Shown: positions 7,085 through 15,705, numbered from the stretch's first letter. The stretch is DNA of 22,422 bases from Clostridiales bacterium UBA1752 (GCA_002314835.1 DCHM01000026.1:1-22422), one strand, 5' to 3'. Translations and numbers: made by a program. The notes: generated by a model not told the origin, from the sequence alone.

Positions 7085-7695
7085 TTCTTTTTGCGACGGC
7101 TAACAGCGTCGTTGTACTTTTTTTCGGCTGCCATTTTACGGGCAACCTCTTTTTTTTCGATAGCGGCGACGTCCGCGATATCTTTTTCGGTCTGCTCCTG
7201 CGTTGAAATATGCACAAAGCAATAGTGTGCAAACAGCACGCCGATGATGACAAAAATATACCTTGCTATCATCAAAACGACGCTCATCTGCGGCATAGGC
7301 AGTATTTTGAGCCCGAGCTCACAGGCAAAATACAGGCCGTAAAAATACATCAGTCTGTCGCATCTGTTTGCGAGCTTTTTGACGCCGTTGTCTATCGCTA
7401 TGCGACGCACGCCGATAAAGAGCATAAACATCATGCCTGCCCAACCGAGCAGCATAAGGACCTCGGTAATGGTTTTTAGCGTAACATTCACGTCTATATC
7501 GAGCACGATTTCGAGTAGCAGGACGAATCCGTGCGGTATCATGCAGAGTGCGCAAACCGCACCCGTCTTGAACCTGCTGTCCAGCCTTGAAGCCAGATAC
7601 AATCCGTATGCGAGTATCGCACCCGCCAGTGCCGTGCCGCCCCAGTCGATAGCAAGCAGGGCGAGACAGCCTATCGTAAATATACCAAATCCCAT
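7081..7695 (-). CDS. membrane protein of unknown function (204 aa)
   Basis: Unrecognised membrane protein with about six likely membrane helices, beginning MGFGIFTIGCLALLAIDWGG and followed by AGAILAYGLYLASRLDSRF. It ends in a positively charged, probably cytoplasmic tail of about 40 residues (IEKKEVARKMAAEKKY ... SRRKKK). I chose ATG 7695, which directly follows the secA stop as TGATATG, because the protein then starts with a membrane helix. A GTG at 7725 in the same frame would add ten polar residues and overlap secA by 29 bases; it remains possible. The ORF overlaps the next membrane gene by ATGA. A partner role with that protein is an inference from the coupling. Confidence 0.75.
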   Translation of the reverse strand: MGFGIFTIGCLALLAIDWGGTALAGAILAYGLYLASRLDSRFKTGAVCALCMIPHGFVLLLEIVLDIDVNVTLKTITEVLMLLGWAGMMFMLFIGVRRIAIDNGVKKLANRCDRLMYFYGLYFACELGLKILPMPQMSVVLMIARYIFVIIGVLFAHYCFVHISTQEQTEKDIADVAAIEKKEVARKMAAEKKYNDAVSRRKKK

Positions 7696-7696
7696 A

Positions 7697-10447
7697 TCAG
7701 CTCTTTGAGTTTGTGACCGAGCCACAACACTTTTTATATTTTTTGCCGCTGCCGCAGGGGCAAGGGTCGTTAGGTCCCGGCTTTTTTGAGCCGCTGCGAA
7801 CCTGCTCGACAGGCACGCTCCTCGTGGCGTTTATTCCTCTGCCTACCGGCATAACTATAACCTTGCGCTTGACCTCTTCGGCAGGCTTCATCAGCATGAC
7901 TACGATAACCGTATCCGTGCGGATGGCGGTAATCATGTCGTCAAACATTTCGCCGCCCTCTATTTTGTACTCGACTAAAGGATTTTTGCCGGCGTACGAG
8001 GTCAGTCCGATGCTCTCCTGCAGGTCGCTCATCGCGTCGATGTGCTCCATCCAGTGACGGTCAACCGAGTTTAAGAGTATATTGCGGTTATTGGCGGCAA
8101 ACTGCTCGGGAGTAAACAAGGCTTTTTGCGCCTGATAAGCAGTCTCTGCCATATCGAGTGCCTCTTTTTGTACGTCCTCGACGGTCAGCCTGCCGAGCTC
8201 CTCCTGAGAATATCTAAAGCTGTTTGCAGTGCCGAAAAGCCTGTCAAACTTGGCGTGGAGTGCGGTGAAATTCCATTCGTCGGGAACGTCTCCGCTACAG
8301 CATTCTGCTACGCCGGTATTTACAAACTCGTCTATCATATCCCTGACCTTGGGAGTAACGTCCACGTCGTCCAGCACCTCGCGGCGCTCTTTGTAGATAA
8401 GCTCGCGCTGGGTATTAACTACGTCGTCGTACTGCAGTACGGTCTTGCGACGCTCAAAGTTGCGTCCCTCGACACGGGTCTGAGCAGTCTCGATAACCGA
8501 CGAAAACAGCCTCATATCCATAGCCTCATCCTCGGCTATCGGGAGGTTTGTCGGTATGCGGTCACTGCCGTTCAAGCGCAGTAAATCGTCCTGGAACGAG
8601 ATATAAAAGCAGCTTTCGCCCGGGTCGCCCTGTCTGCCTGCACGGCCGCGTAGCTGATTGTCTATACGACGCGATTCGTGGCGCTCGGTGCCGAGGATAT
8701 ACAAGCCGCCTGCTTCGCGGACCTTGACGGCTTCGGCGTCGCGTGCGACCTTCATTTCGGCCTCGAGCTCCGTAAATCTCTTGCGTGCCGCTATATCACG
8801 GGTATCGGTCAGCTTGCCGAAATTGGTAGCCTGAACTATCGCTTCCTCGGCAAAGCCTTCCTCGCGCATTCTTTCTTTTGCCATAAACTCGGTGTTGCCG
8901 CCGAGGATGATGTCGGTGCCGCGACCTGCCATGTTGGTGGCAATGGTTACCGCGCCGAGGCGTCCTGCCTGAGCGACGATTTCGGCCTCTTTTTCGTGAT
9001 ATTTGGCGTTTAATACGTTGTGCTTGATGCCGCTCTTTTTGAGCAGAGCGGACAAAACCTCACTTTTTTCAACCGAAACGGTGCCGATAAGTATAGGCTG
9101 TCCCTTGGCTACGCACTCCTGTATCTGACGCATCATCGCCGTGTATTTGCCCCTCTCGGTCTTAAACACGCGGTCGTTGTGGTCAGCCCTAATCATGGGC
9201 TTGTTGGTCGGTATAACCACTACGTCGAGCGAATATATCTCTCTGAACTCCTGCTCCTCGGTGGCGGCGGTACCCGTCATGCCCGAGAGCTTTTTATACA
9301 TCCTGAAATAGTTTTGCAGGGTGACGGTAGCCATGGTTTTGTTTTCGTTGGCTATCTTGACGTTTTCTTTTGCCTCGATTGCCTGATGCAGTCCGTTGCT
9401 GTAACGTCTGCCGTGCATAATACGGCCGGTAAAAGAGTCAACTATGAGCACCGCACCGTCCTTGACGACGTAATCAACGTCGTTTTTCATAACGCCGCGA
9501 GCCTGCAATGCGTTTTGGATATAGTGCATCAGCTCGTTGTTTTCGCCGTCGCCGAGGTTCTCGACGCCAAAATATTTTTCGGCTTTTTCGATACCGTGAG
9601 CCGTGAGAACGGCGGTACGGGCTTTTTCGTCAACTATATAGTCCTCTTTGATTTCCTCGTTGTTCTCGTCAACGTCGCCGTGCTTGCGGTCCTGCTCCTT
9701 GACGCGGAGGCAGGACATACGTGCGACGAGAGTATCCGCCTTTTTGTAAAGGTCACTCGATTCGTCGCCCTTGCCCGAGATAATCAAAGGAGTACGCGCT
9801 TCGTCTATCAAAATAGAGTCAACCTCGTCCACTATGGCAAAAACGTGTCCGCGCTGAACGAGGCTCGACTTGTAAGCCACCATATTGTCGCGCAGATAGT
9901 CAAAACCAAACTCGTTATCGGTGCCGTAGGTGATATCGGCGTTGTAGGCTATGCGCTTGTCCTCGGGAGACTGACCTGCAAAAATCAGTCCGACGCTAAG
10001 CCCCATAAAGTGATAAACCTTGCCCATCCACTCGCTGTCGCGCTTTGCGAGGTATTCGTTTACCGTGACGACGTGCACGCCGTTGCCTGCGAGAGCGTTG
10101 AGGTATGCAGGGAGAGTCGCCATCAGAGTTTTACCTTCGCCGGTCTTCATCTCCGCTATGCGTCCCTGATGCAGGACTATGCCGCCGATAAGCTGTACGC
10201 GGTACGGCTTCATACCCAAAATACGGAATGCGGCTTCGCGCACTGCGGCAAAAGCGTCGGGCAGTATATCGTCGAGCGTTTCGCCGCCTGCAAGCCTGCT
10301 CTTTAAAAGTTCGGTCTGCGACGACAGCTCGTCGTCTGTCATTGCCTCGTATTTGTCAGAAAGTGCATCAATAGCGTCCACGATAGGCATTATCTTTTTG
10401 ATCTGTCTGTCGCTGTACGTGCCGAAAATTTTATCAAAGATGGACAT
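7697..10447 (-). CDS. secA: preprotein translocase ATPase SecA
   Basis: Motor ATPase that drives unfolded preproteins through SecYEG. The 916-residue protein is full length. Motifs in order: AEMKTGEGKT Walker A at residues 101-107, VNEYLAKRDSEWM, the DEVDSILIDEARTPLI Walker B region, the preprotein cross-linking domain, GMTGTAATEEQEF, NMAGRGTDIILGG, RGRAGRQGDPG, and a C-terminal zinc motif DPCPCGSGKKYKKCCG (Cys896, 898, 907, 908) that binds SecB or phospholipid in relatives. Start ATG 10447 has a GTGGGG element about ten bases upstream. It is the first and largest gene of a seven-gene unit without gaps. Firmicute secA is often followed by prfB; here it is followed by two membrane proteins. 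Confidence 0.98.
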   Translation of the reverse strand: MSIFDKIFGTYSDRQIKKIMPIVDAIDALSDKYEAMTDDELSSQTELLKSRLAGGETLDDILPDAFAAVREAAFRILGMKPYRVQLIGGIVLHQGRIAEMKTGEGKTLMATLPAYLNALAGNGVHVVTVNEYLAKRDSEWMGKVYHFMGLSVGLIFAGQSPEDKRIAYNADITYGTDNEFGFDYLRDNMVAYKSSLVQRGHVFAIVDEVDSILIDEARTPLIISGKGDESSDLYKKADTLVARMSCLRVKEQDRKHGDVDENNEEIKEDYIVDEKARTAVLTAHGIEKAEKYFGVENLGDGENNELMHYIQNALQARGVMKNDVDYVVKDGAVLIVDSFTGRIMHGRRYSNGLHQAIEAKENVKIANENKTMATVTLQNYFRMYKKLSGMTGTAATEEQEFREIYSLDVVVIPTNKPMIRADHNDRVFKTERGKYTAMMRQIQECVAKGQPILIGTVSVEKSEVLSALLKKSGIKHNVLNAKYHEKEAEIVAQAGRLGAVTIATNMAGRGTDIILGGNTEFMAKERMREEGFAEEAIVQATNFGKLTDTRDIAARKRFTELEAEMKVARDAEAVKVREAGGLYILGTERHESRRIDNQLRGRAGRQGDPGESCFYISFQDDLLRLNGSDRIPTNLPIAEDEAMDMRLFSSVIETAQTRVEGRNFERRKTVLQYDDVVNTQRELIYKERREVLDDVDVTPKVRDMIDEFVNTGVAECCSGDVPDEWNFTALHAKFDRLFGTANSFRYSQEELGRLTVEDVQKEALDMAETAYQAQKALFTPEQFAANNRNILLNSVDRHWMEHIDAMSDLQESIGLTSYAGKNPLVEYKIEGGEMFDDMITAIRTDTVIVVMLMKPAEEVKRKVIVMPVGRGINATRSVPVEQVRSGSKKPGPNDPCPCGSGKKYKKCCGSVTNSKS

Positions 10448-10477
10448 CGGTTATACCCCACTATAAATATTCATATT

Positions 10478-10506
10478 ACTTTACCATTTTTAACATTATT
10501 TTTCAA
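10478..10506 (-). promoter_or_regulatory. probable promoter of the secA operon
   Basis: On the minus strand, TTGAAA (10506-10501) and TAAAGT (10483-10478) are 17 bases apart. The -10 is imperfect, but the spacing and the A/T-rich surroundings fit. It lies back to back with the trmL promoter; the two -35 boxes are 18 bases apart. Confidence 0.45.
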
Positions 10507-10524
10507 TGCTTTTCGCAAAAATAA

Positions 10525-10553
10525 TTGCATTTTACGGAGATTAGATATATAAT
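10525..10553 (+). promoter_or_regulatory. sigma-A-type promoter for trmL-mnmE-mnmG-rsmG-Nudix
   Basis: TTGCAT (10525-10530) and TATAAT (10548-10553) with a 17-base spacer, 39 bases ahead of the trmL start. The five genes after it have no gap longer than 17 bases, so this is the likely promoter for all of them. Confidence 0.75.
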
Positions 10554-10592
10554 GTATGCGATAAATTATGTGCTCGAAAGGCAAAAACGATA

Positions 10593-11087
10593 ATGAACCG
10601 TATAAACATAGTTCTGCACGAACCGGAGATACCTCAAAACACCGGCAATATTTCGCGTACATGCGCAGTCACCGGCGCGTCACTGCACCTCATCAGACCC
10701 TTCGGTTTTGAAATCAGCGACCGCACTCTAAAGCGCGCAGGCCTCGACTATTGGCAATATCTCGACGTGCATTACTACGACGATATCGAGCAGTTTTTTG
10801 AGCAAAATCCGGACGGCAGGTATTATTATTTTACCACAAAGGCAAAACGCAGATACACCGACGTCAAATACGACGGCAAGGTTTATCTCATATTCGGCAA
10901 AGAAACTAAGGGACTACCCGAAGGTCTTTTGCTCGCACACGAGGACAGGTGCGTGCGCATCCCGATGATGGGCTCGCTCCGTAGTCTCAACCTGTCAAAC
11001 AGCGTTGCCATCGGAGTTTACGAGGCTCTCAGGCAGTGCGATTTTGACGGCATGAATACGGCAGGCAAGCTGTTTGCGGAGGACTGA
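10593..11087 (+). CDS. trmL: tRNA (cytidine/uridine-34-2'-O)-methyltransferase
   Basis: SPOUT-superfamily methyltransferase (TrmL/YibK/CspR) that 2'-O-methylates the wobble base of tRNA-Leu isoacceptors using S-adenosylmethionine. The 164-residue protein is close to the minimal YibK length and lacks extra RNA-binding domains. It shows HEPEIPQNTGNISRTCAVTG at the N-terminus, LIRPFGFEISDRTLKRAGLDYW, the knot loop LIFGKETKGLPEGLL and the deep-knot motif RSLNLSNSVAIGVYEALRQ. GAAAGG lies eleven bases before ATG 10593. It leads an operon of other tRNA and rRNA modification genes; its final codons contain the GGAGG used by mnmE two bases later. Confidence 0.94.
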   Translation: MNRINIVLHEPEIPQNTGNISRTCAVTGASLHLIRPFGFEISDRTLKRAGLDYWQYLDVHYYDDIEQFFEQNPDGRYYYFTTKAKRRYTDVKYDGKVYLIFGKETKGLPEGLLLAHEDRCVRIPMMGSLRSLNLSNSVAIGVYEALRQCDFDGMNTAGKLFAED

Positions 11088-11089
11088 AT

Positions 11090-12445
11090 ATGCGTACTAT
11101 CGCAGCAATATCGTCACCGAGAGGCAAGGGCGGAGTTTCGCTCATACGCATTTCGGGCGACGAAGCAATACAAGTATCAAAAAACGTCTTTAGGCCTTTT
11201 GGCACAAAGGATTTGGCGTCGCAGCCGCGCAAGCAGGTTTACGGCAGCTTTGTTTTTGACGGCGAGGAGTTTGACGACGGGCTGGCGTGCTATTTTGCAG
11301 GTCCAAACAGCTTTACGGGCGAGGACGTCGTGGAGCTATGCTGTCACGGCGGCGTTTACTGCACTCAAAAGCTGTTGTCCGCTTGCTTTGCAGGCGGTGC
11401 CGCCCCTGCCGAGGCAGGCGAGTTTACCAAGCGCGCGTTTATCAACGGCAGACTTTCGCTGACGAGAGCCGAAGCAATCGGCGGCATTATCGACGCAAAG
11501 ACCGACGCAGGACTGCGGATTTCGTTGTTGCAATCTCGCGGTGCCTTGTCCGACGGCATCAGAGAAATGTATCAAAAGCTGTCGCTCATCGCGGCGTCGG
11601 CTTACGCTTTTATAGATTACCCTACCGAAGACCTCACCGACATCAGCCCCGACGAAACCCTGCAGGGCTTAAACGAAGTGTATCAAAAACTGCAAAAACT
11701 ATGTGCTTCGCACTCTTACGGCAAAGCCGTCAGCGAGGGCATCCCGACTGCGATAGTCGGCAAGCCCAACGTCGGCAAAAGCTCGCTGCTAAACTTTTTT
11801 GCAGGTGAAGACAGAGCGATAGTAACGTCGGTCGCAGGCACCACGAGAGACGTTATCACGGTACAAATCAAGGTCGGCGACATAATATTAGACCTATCCG
11901 ACACGGCAGGTGTCAGAGGCACCGACGACGCCATCGAGCAAATCGGCGTACAAAAGAGCTTGGAGCAAATCTCAAAGGCCGAGCTGATACTCGCGGTTTT
12001 TGACGCTTCGAGGCCGCTCGACGGCGAAGATAACGAGCTGATTAAATACATCACGGACAGCGGCAAACAAGACAAGGTTATCGCGATAATCAACAAGACA
12101 GACAGCAAGCAATACGACGTCGTTTTGCCGTTTGCTAACGCAGTAGAGTTTTCCGCCAAGACGGGTGAAGGCGGCGACGCACTCAAAAACGCGGTCAGAG
12201 ACTACGTAGGCTCTGCCGACGTCGAGAGCGGCGAAATCATACTCGGTGCCCGTCAGTACGCCGCGGCTTACCGCGCCATGACCGAGGTCAAAGAAGCGAT
12301 AGACGCCATGAATCAAGGCTTTACCACGGATATAGCTCTGATGAACGTCGAGGACGCCATGCAGTCGCTCGGCGAAATCGACGGCAGAGAGGTTTCGGAC
12401 CAGATAGTCAAAGATATTTTTTCGCATTTTTGCGTAGGAAAATAA
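11090..12445 (+). CDS. mnmE: tRNA wobble-uridine modification GTPase MnmE
   Basis: MnmE (TrmE) is the GTPase that, with MnmG, installs the carboxymethylaminomethyl-type group on C5 of U34. The 451 residues fit. Visible are the N-terminal folate-binding domain (MRTIAAISSPRGKGGVSLIR), the helical domain, and an inserted G domain with GKPNVGKSS (residues 224-232), the GTTRD switch, DTAG and NKTD (about 334-337). The protein ends FCVGK, with the conserved Cys448. It is flanked by trmL (two-base gap) and mnmG (ten-base gap). In many Firmicutes mnmE follows the rpmH-rnpA-yidC-jag genes near the origin; here trmL takes that place. Confidence 0.97.
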   Translation: MRTIAAISSPRGKGGVSLIRISGDEAIQVSKNVFRPFGTKDLASQPRKQVYGSFVFDGEEFDDGLACYFAGPNSFTGEDVVELCCHGGVYCTQKLLSACFAGGAAPAEAGEFTKRAFINGRLSLTRAEAIGGIIDAKTDAGLRISLLQSRGALSDGIREMYQKLSLIAASAYAFIDYPTEDLTDISPDETLQGLNEVYQKLQKLCASHSYGKAVSEGIPTAIVGKPNVGKSSLLNFFAGEDRAIVTSVAGTTRDVITVQIKVGDIILDLSDTAGVRGTDDAIEQIGVQKSLEQISKAELILAVFDASRPLDGEDNELIKYITDSGKQDKVIAIINKTDSKQYDVVLPFANAVEFSAKTGEGGDALKNAVRDYVGSADVESGEIILGARQYAAAYRAMTEVKEAIDAMNQGFTTDIALMNVEDAMQSLGEIDGREVSDQIVKDIFSHFCVGK

Positions 12446-12455
12446 AGAGGCATTT

Positions 12456-14330
12456 ATGCAGATTTACAACGCAGGATATTATGATACGGCGGTCATAGGT
12501 GCAGGCCACGCAGGCATCGAGGCGGCTCTCGCCGCCGCACGCCTCGGAGCAAAGACCGCGCTTTTTACGCTGTCGCTCGACCTCGTAGGCAATATGCCGT
12601 GCAATCCGGCGATAGGCGGCACGGCAAAAGGGCACCTCGTATTTGAAATCAACGCTCTCGGTGGCGAAATGGGCAGAGCCGCCGACGCGGTTATGCTCCA
12701 GAGCCGTATGCTCAATACGTCAAAGGGTCCGGCGGTTCATTCACTGCGCATGCAGTCAGACCGCAGGGCGTATTCGTCGTATATGAAAAAGGTTATCGAA
12801 AGCACTGCAAACCTCACACTCATTCAGTCGGAGATAACCGACGTAATTATCGAGGACGGCGAGGTCAAAGGCGTTGTCACCGCTTTCGGTGCAAGATACG
12901 ACATCAAAACGGTAGTCGTCGCCACGGGCACATCGCTCGGAGGCAAGATAATCGTAGGAGAAGCGAGCTACGAGTCGGGCCCCGACAACACCAGAGCCGC
13001 CAAGCCGCTCGTGCAAAGCCTCGTAAACAGCGGAGTGGAGCTTCGCCGCTTTAAAACCGGCACTCCTCCTCGCATACACGCCGACAGCATAGATTTCAGC
13101 GAGCTCGAAAGGCAGGACGGCGACTCTGTTACCACAATGTTTACCTCCGACGAATCGCGCCCAAACAAGTGCTGCTGCTATATTACCTACACCAACGAAA
13201 AAACTCACGAGATAATCAGAGCAAATCTGCACCGCAGTCCCCTTTTTTCGGGAGTTATCAAGGGCACGGGCCCGAGATACTGCCCGAGCATAGAGGACAA
13301 GGTCGTGCGCTTTGCCGACAAGGACAGGCATCAGCTATTCATCGAGCCTATCGGCGCGGACACCAAAGAAATGTATATCCAAGGGCTTTCGTCCTCGCTC
13401 CCCGAGGAGGTGCAGAGGCAGATAGTCCACAGCATCAAGGGTCTCGAGCGCGCAGTAATCATGCGCACCGCATACGCCATTGAGTACGACTGCGCCGACC
13501 CTCTGCAGCTCGACCACACGCTCGAATTTAAAAAGATTAAAGGTCTGTACGGTGCAGGACAGTTTAACGGCTCTTCGGGCTACGAGGAGGCCGCCGCACA
13601 AGGTCTGATAGCAGGCATCAACGCAGGACTTGCGTGCAAGGGTGCAGACAAATTTATACTACAAAGAGACGAAAGCTACATCGGCACGCTGATAGACGAC
13701 CTCGTTACCAAGGGCACAAACGAGCCTTACCGTATGATGACCTCGCGCAGTGAATACCGCCTGCTTTTGAGGCAGGACAACGCCAAACAGCGCCTTATGC
13801 CCAAGGCAAAGGCTATCGGCTTGATAGACGACGTTACTTATGCCGCATTTTTGGCAGAAGAAAACGCGCTCGCGCTAGAGATAGAAAGACTGCAAAGCGA
13901 GAGCCTGCCACTCTCGGACGGGCTCAAAAACCTGCTCGTTTCGCACGGGTACGACGAGCCGACGGGAGGCATCCGCAAATCCGAGCTACTGCGCCGCCCG
14001 GGCATCACGATTTTTGAGATTTACGAGATAGAAGGCGGTGAACACACACTGCCGCGCAGCATTGCGAGCCGTGCCGAAATCGAGCTCAAATACGAAGGCT
14101 ATATCAAAAAGCAGCTCGCCGCCGCCGAGCGGTTTGAAGTGCTCGAAAAAAAACAAATACCCGCCGACATCGACTATACTCAGATAAAAGGTCTGCGTAT
14201 CGAGGCTATGCAAAAGCTGTCAAAGCAACGCCCCGAGAGCATCGGCGCCGCGTCGCGCATTTCGGGTGTCAGCCCTGCGGACGTTTCGGTTTTGCTCGTT
14301 TACCTCGCAAGGGAGGGCAAAAATGAATAA
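12456..14330 (+). CDS. mnmG: tRNA uridine-5-carboxymethylaminomethyl modification enzyme MnmG
   Basis: MnmG (GidA) is the FAD- and NADH-dependent partner of MnmE in the U34 pathway. The 624 residues match the family. The Rossmann motif VIGAGHAGIEAALAAARLGA includes GAGHAG at residues 15-20. CNPAIGGTAKGHL (catalytic-region Cys49), FKTGTPPRIHADSIDF, a triple-Cys version of the second Cys motif (KCCCYITYTNEKTHEII) and GLYGAGQFNGSSGYEEAAAQGL follow. The C-terminal helical domain has RMMTSRSEYRLLLRQDNA and the final VSVLLVYLAR. AAAGAGG precedes the ATG. The gene overlaps rsmG by eight bases, which indicates coupling. Confidence 0.97.
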   Translation: MQIYNAGYYDTAVIGAGHAGIEAALAAARLGAKTALFTLSLDLVGNMPCNPAIGGTAKGHLVFEINALGGEMGRAADAVMLQSRMLNTSKGPAVHSLRMQSDRRAYSSYMKKVIESTANLTLIQSEITDVIIEDGEVKGVVTAFGARYDIKTVVVATGTSLGGKIIVGEASYESGPDNTRAAKPLVQSLVNSGVELRRFKTGTPPRIHADSIDFSELERQDGDSVTTMFTSDESRPNKCCCYITYTNEKTHEIIRANLHRSPLFSGVIKGTGPRYCPSIEDKVVRFADKDRHQLFIEPIGADTKEMYIQGLSSSLPEEVQRQIVHSIKGLERAVIMRTAYAIEYDCADPLQLDHTLEFKKIKGLYGAGQFNGSSGYEEAAAQGLIAGINAGLACKGADKFILQRDESYIGTLIDDLVTKGTNEPYRMMTSRSEYRLLLRQDNAKQRLMPKAKAIGLIDDVTYAAFLAEENALALEIERLQSESLPLSDGLKNLLVSHGYDEPTGGIRKSELLRRPGITIFEIYEIEGGEHTLPRSIASRAEIELKYEGYIKKQLAAAERFEVLEKKQIPADIDYTQIKGLRIEAMQKLSKQRPESIGAASRISGVSPADVSVLLVYLAREGKNE

Positions 14331-15018
14331 CTGCGTCAATATTTTAAGGCAATATCTCGACGTCACCGACGCACAGGCGGCAAGGCTGTCTGTCATCTGC
14401 GACAGATTGCAGGAGATGAACGGCGTGCTCAATCTCACGGCGCTCAAAACCGACGAGGACATCGCCATGCTGCATCTGTACGATTCGCTGACGCTGATGC
14501 AAACAAATCTGTTTGACGGCGGCAAGAGCGTCATAGATATAGGCTGCGGAGGCGGCTTCCCAACCCTGCCGTTAGCCGCGTGCTGTGACGTGCGCATGAC
14601 TGCCAACGATTCGACGGCAAAAAAGCTGAAGTTCGTATCGGACACCGCTTTGCAGGCAGGCATTACGCTCGACACTCTCTGCGGCAGAGCTGAAGAGCTC
14701 GCCGTAAAGGAATATAGGCAAAAATATGACATAGCAGTTTCGCGCGGAGTGGCGCGGCTTAATATCCTCGTCGAATGGTGCATGCCGTTTGTAAAGCAGG
14801 GCGGATACTTTGTAGCTCTCAAAGGCAGAGGCGGCAGGGAGGAAGCGGAAGAAGCCAAAAACGGCATCAAAATCCTCGGCGGTGAGATAGCCGATATTAT
14901 CACCTGCCCGATACCGCTCACCGACCACGAGCATGCTCTGATAGTCATTCACAAGACGTGCGAGACGCCTGCGATTTACCCGAGGCAAAACAGCAAAATA
15001 ACAAAAAAACCTTTATAA
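14323..15018 (+). CDS. rsmG: 16S rRNA (guanine-527-N7)-methyltransferase RsmG
   Basis: RsmG (GidB) methylates N7 of G527 in the 530 loop of 16S rRNA; loss gives low-level streptomycin resistance in several bacteria. I start it at ATG 14323, giving 231 residues, because GGGAGGG lies six bases upstream; an ATG further upstream in the same frame would add 19 residues that lie inside mnmG and look unrelated. Motifs: QEMNGVLNLTAL, the S-adenosylmethionine loop VIDIGCGGGFPTLPLA, TANDSTAKKLKF, AVSRGVARLNILVEWC and YFVALKGRGGREEAEEA. The mnmG-rsmG junction is conserved across bacteria. The C-terminal ten residues are basic and divergent. Confidence 0.95.
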   Translation: MNNCVNILRQYLDVTDAQAARLSVICDRLQEMNGVLNLTALKTDEDIAMLHLYDSLTLMQTNLFDGGKSVIDIGCGGGFPTLPLAACCDVRMTANDSTAKKLKFVSDTALQAGITLDTLCGRAEELAVKEYRQKYDIAVSRGVARLNILVEWCMPFVKQGGYFVALKGRGGREEAEEAKNGIKILGGEIADIITCPIPLTDHEHALIVIHKTCETPAIYPRQNSKITKKPL

Positions 15019-15034
15019 AACAAGGAGTAACATA

Positions 15035-15658
15035 ATGCAAGAACTCAGAGATAAAAACGGCTTGACCGAAGCCGAATTCCTCGCCCAGTACGACCCTTCG
15101 ATATTCGAGCGCCCCTCGGTCACGGTAGATATGATTACGATTAACGACGGCAAGCTGTTGCTCATCAAGCGCGGCGGACACCCCGCCCTCGGCAAATACG
15201 CCCTTCCCGGCGGCTTTGTCGAAATGAAAGAGACCGTCGAGCAGGCGGCAGTCAGAGAATTGACCGAGGAAACCGGCATTTCGGACGTTTCGGTCAAGCA
15301 GCTCCGCGTTTGGTCCACCCCCGACCGCGACCCTCGCACCCGTATCATTACGGTAGCGTTTATCTGCCGCTTTATCGGCAAGCCTCAGCTCGCCAAGGCA
15401 GGAGACGACGCTGACGACGCCGGTTGGTTTGACTACTATATCACAAAGCACGACGAAACCTATACCAAGGACACAAAGACTCAGGTTATTGATATACTGC
15501 TCAAAAGCGCAAAAAAGACTATCGAATACACCGTGCAAAAATCTACGCCCATACTGCCTTTCCCCTGCGACAGCCAATATACCATGCTGACGCCGTCCGA
15601 GCTGGCAGGCGACCACGCCATGATAATTGCTGACGCTTTGGATAAAATAATTGGATAA
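15035..15658 (+). CDS. Nudix hydrolase, ADP-ribose pyrophosphatase/NrtR-like subgroup
   Basis: Nudix hydrolase of 207 residues. The catalytic box starts at GGFVEMKE and continues through REL and EETGI (about residues 67-88), matching the GX5EX7REUXEEXGU consensus. An N-terminal DPSIFERPSVTVDMITI and the later DRDPRTRIITVAFI are typical of the ADP-ribose/nicotinamide-nucleotide related subgroup. The C-terminal 90 residues end TPSELAGDHAMIIADALDKI, like stand-alone hydrolases; I see no winged-helix domain as in the NrtR repressor, so an enzymatic role is more likely than regulation. The substrate is not determined by sequence. AAGGAG lies seven bases before the ATG. It is 16 bases after rsmG and probably the last gene of the operon. 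Confidence 0.88.
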   Translation: MQELRDKNGLTEAEFLAQYDPSIFERPSVTVDMITINDGKLLLIKRGGHPALGKYALPGGFVEMKETVEQAAVRELTEETGISDVSVKQLRVWSTPDRDPRTRIITVAFICRFIGKPQLAKAGDDADDAGWFDYYITKHDETYTKDTKTQVIDILLKSAKKTIEYTVQKSTPILPFPCDSQYTMLTPSELAGDHAMIIADALDKIIG

Positions 15659-15664
15659 TAACTA

Positions 15665-15693
15665 TTGACAAAGCTCGGGTATTATATTATAAT
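15665..15693 (+). promoter_or_regulatory. consensus promoter of tRNA-Gln
   Basis: TTGACA (15665-15670), 17-base spacer, TATAAT (15688-15693): both hexamers are perfect. The start would fall near 15701, a few bases before the mature tRNA. The -10 box is part of the right arm of the palindrome described separately. Confidence 0.92.
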
Positions 15694-15700
15694 ATCCGAG
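15674..15700. repeat. 27-bp palindrome over the tRNA-Gln core promoter
   Basis: CTCGGGTATTATA (15674-15686) and TATAATATCCGAG (15688-15700) are inverted copies that match at 12 of 13 positions around a single central T. The element covers most of the spacer, the -10 box and the start-site region. It lacks a T-tract, so it is not a terminator for the Nudix gene. It could be an operator or form a hairpin when the upstream operon is read through. Confidence 0.75.
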
Positions 15701-15705
15701 TGCTT

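Noticed and set aside
9020..10306. 428-codon plus-strand ORF inside secA
   Set aside because: Antisense shadow produced by secA codon choice. The secA motifs on the other strand are intact over the whole length.
14266..14322. Longer rsmG start adding 19 residues
   Set aside because: The extra residues lie inside the mnmG coding end and lack a ribosome binding site. The ATG at 14323 has GGGAGGG at proper spacing.
15035..15658. Nudix protein as an NrtR repressor that might bind the adjacent palindrome
   Set aside because: The C-terminal part shows no winged-helix pattern and resembles stand-alone hydrolases, so there is no support for DNA binding.
15674..15700. Palindrome as a Rho-independent terminator of the Nudix gene
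   Set aside because: It is A/T-rich in the centre and lacks a T-tract. It coincides with a perfect promoter instead.
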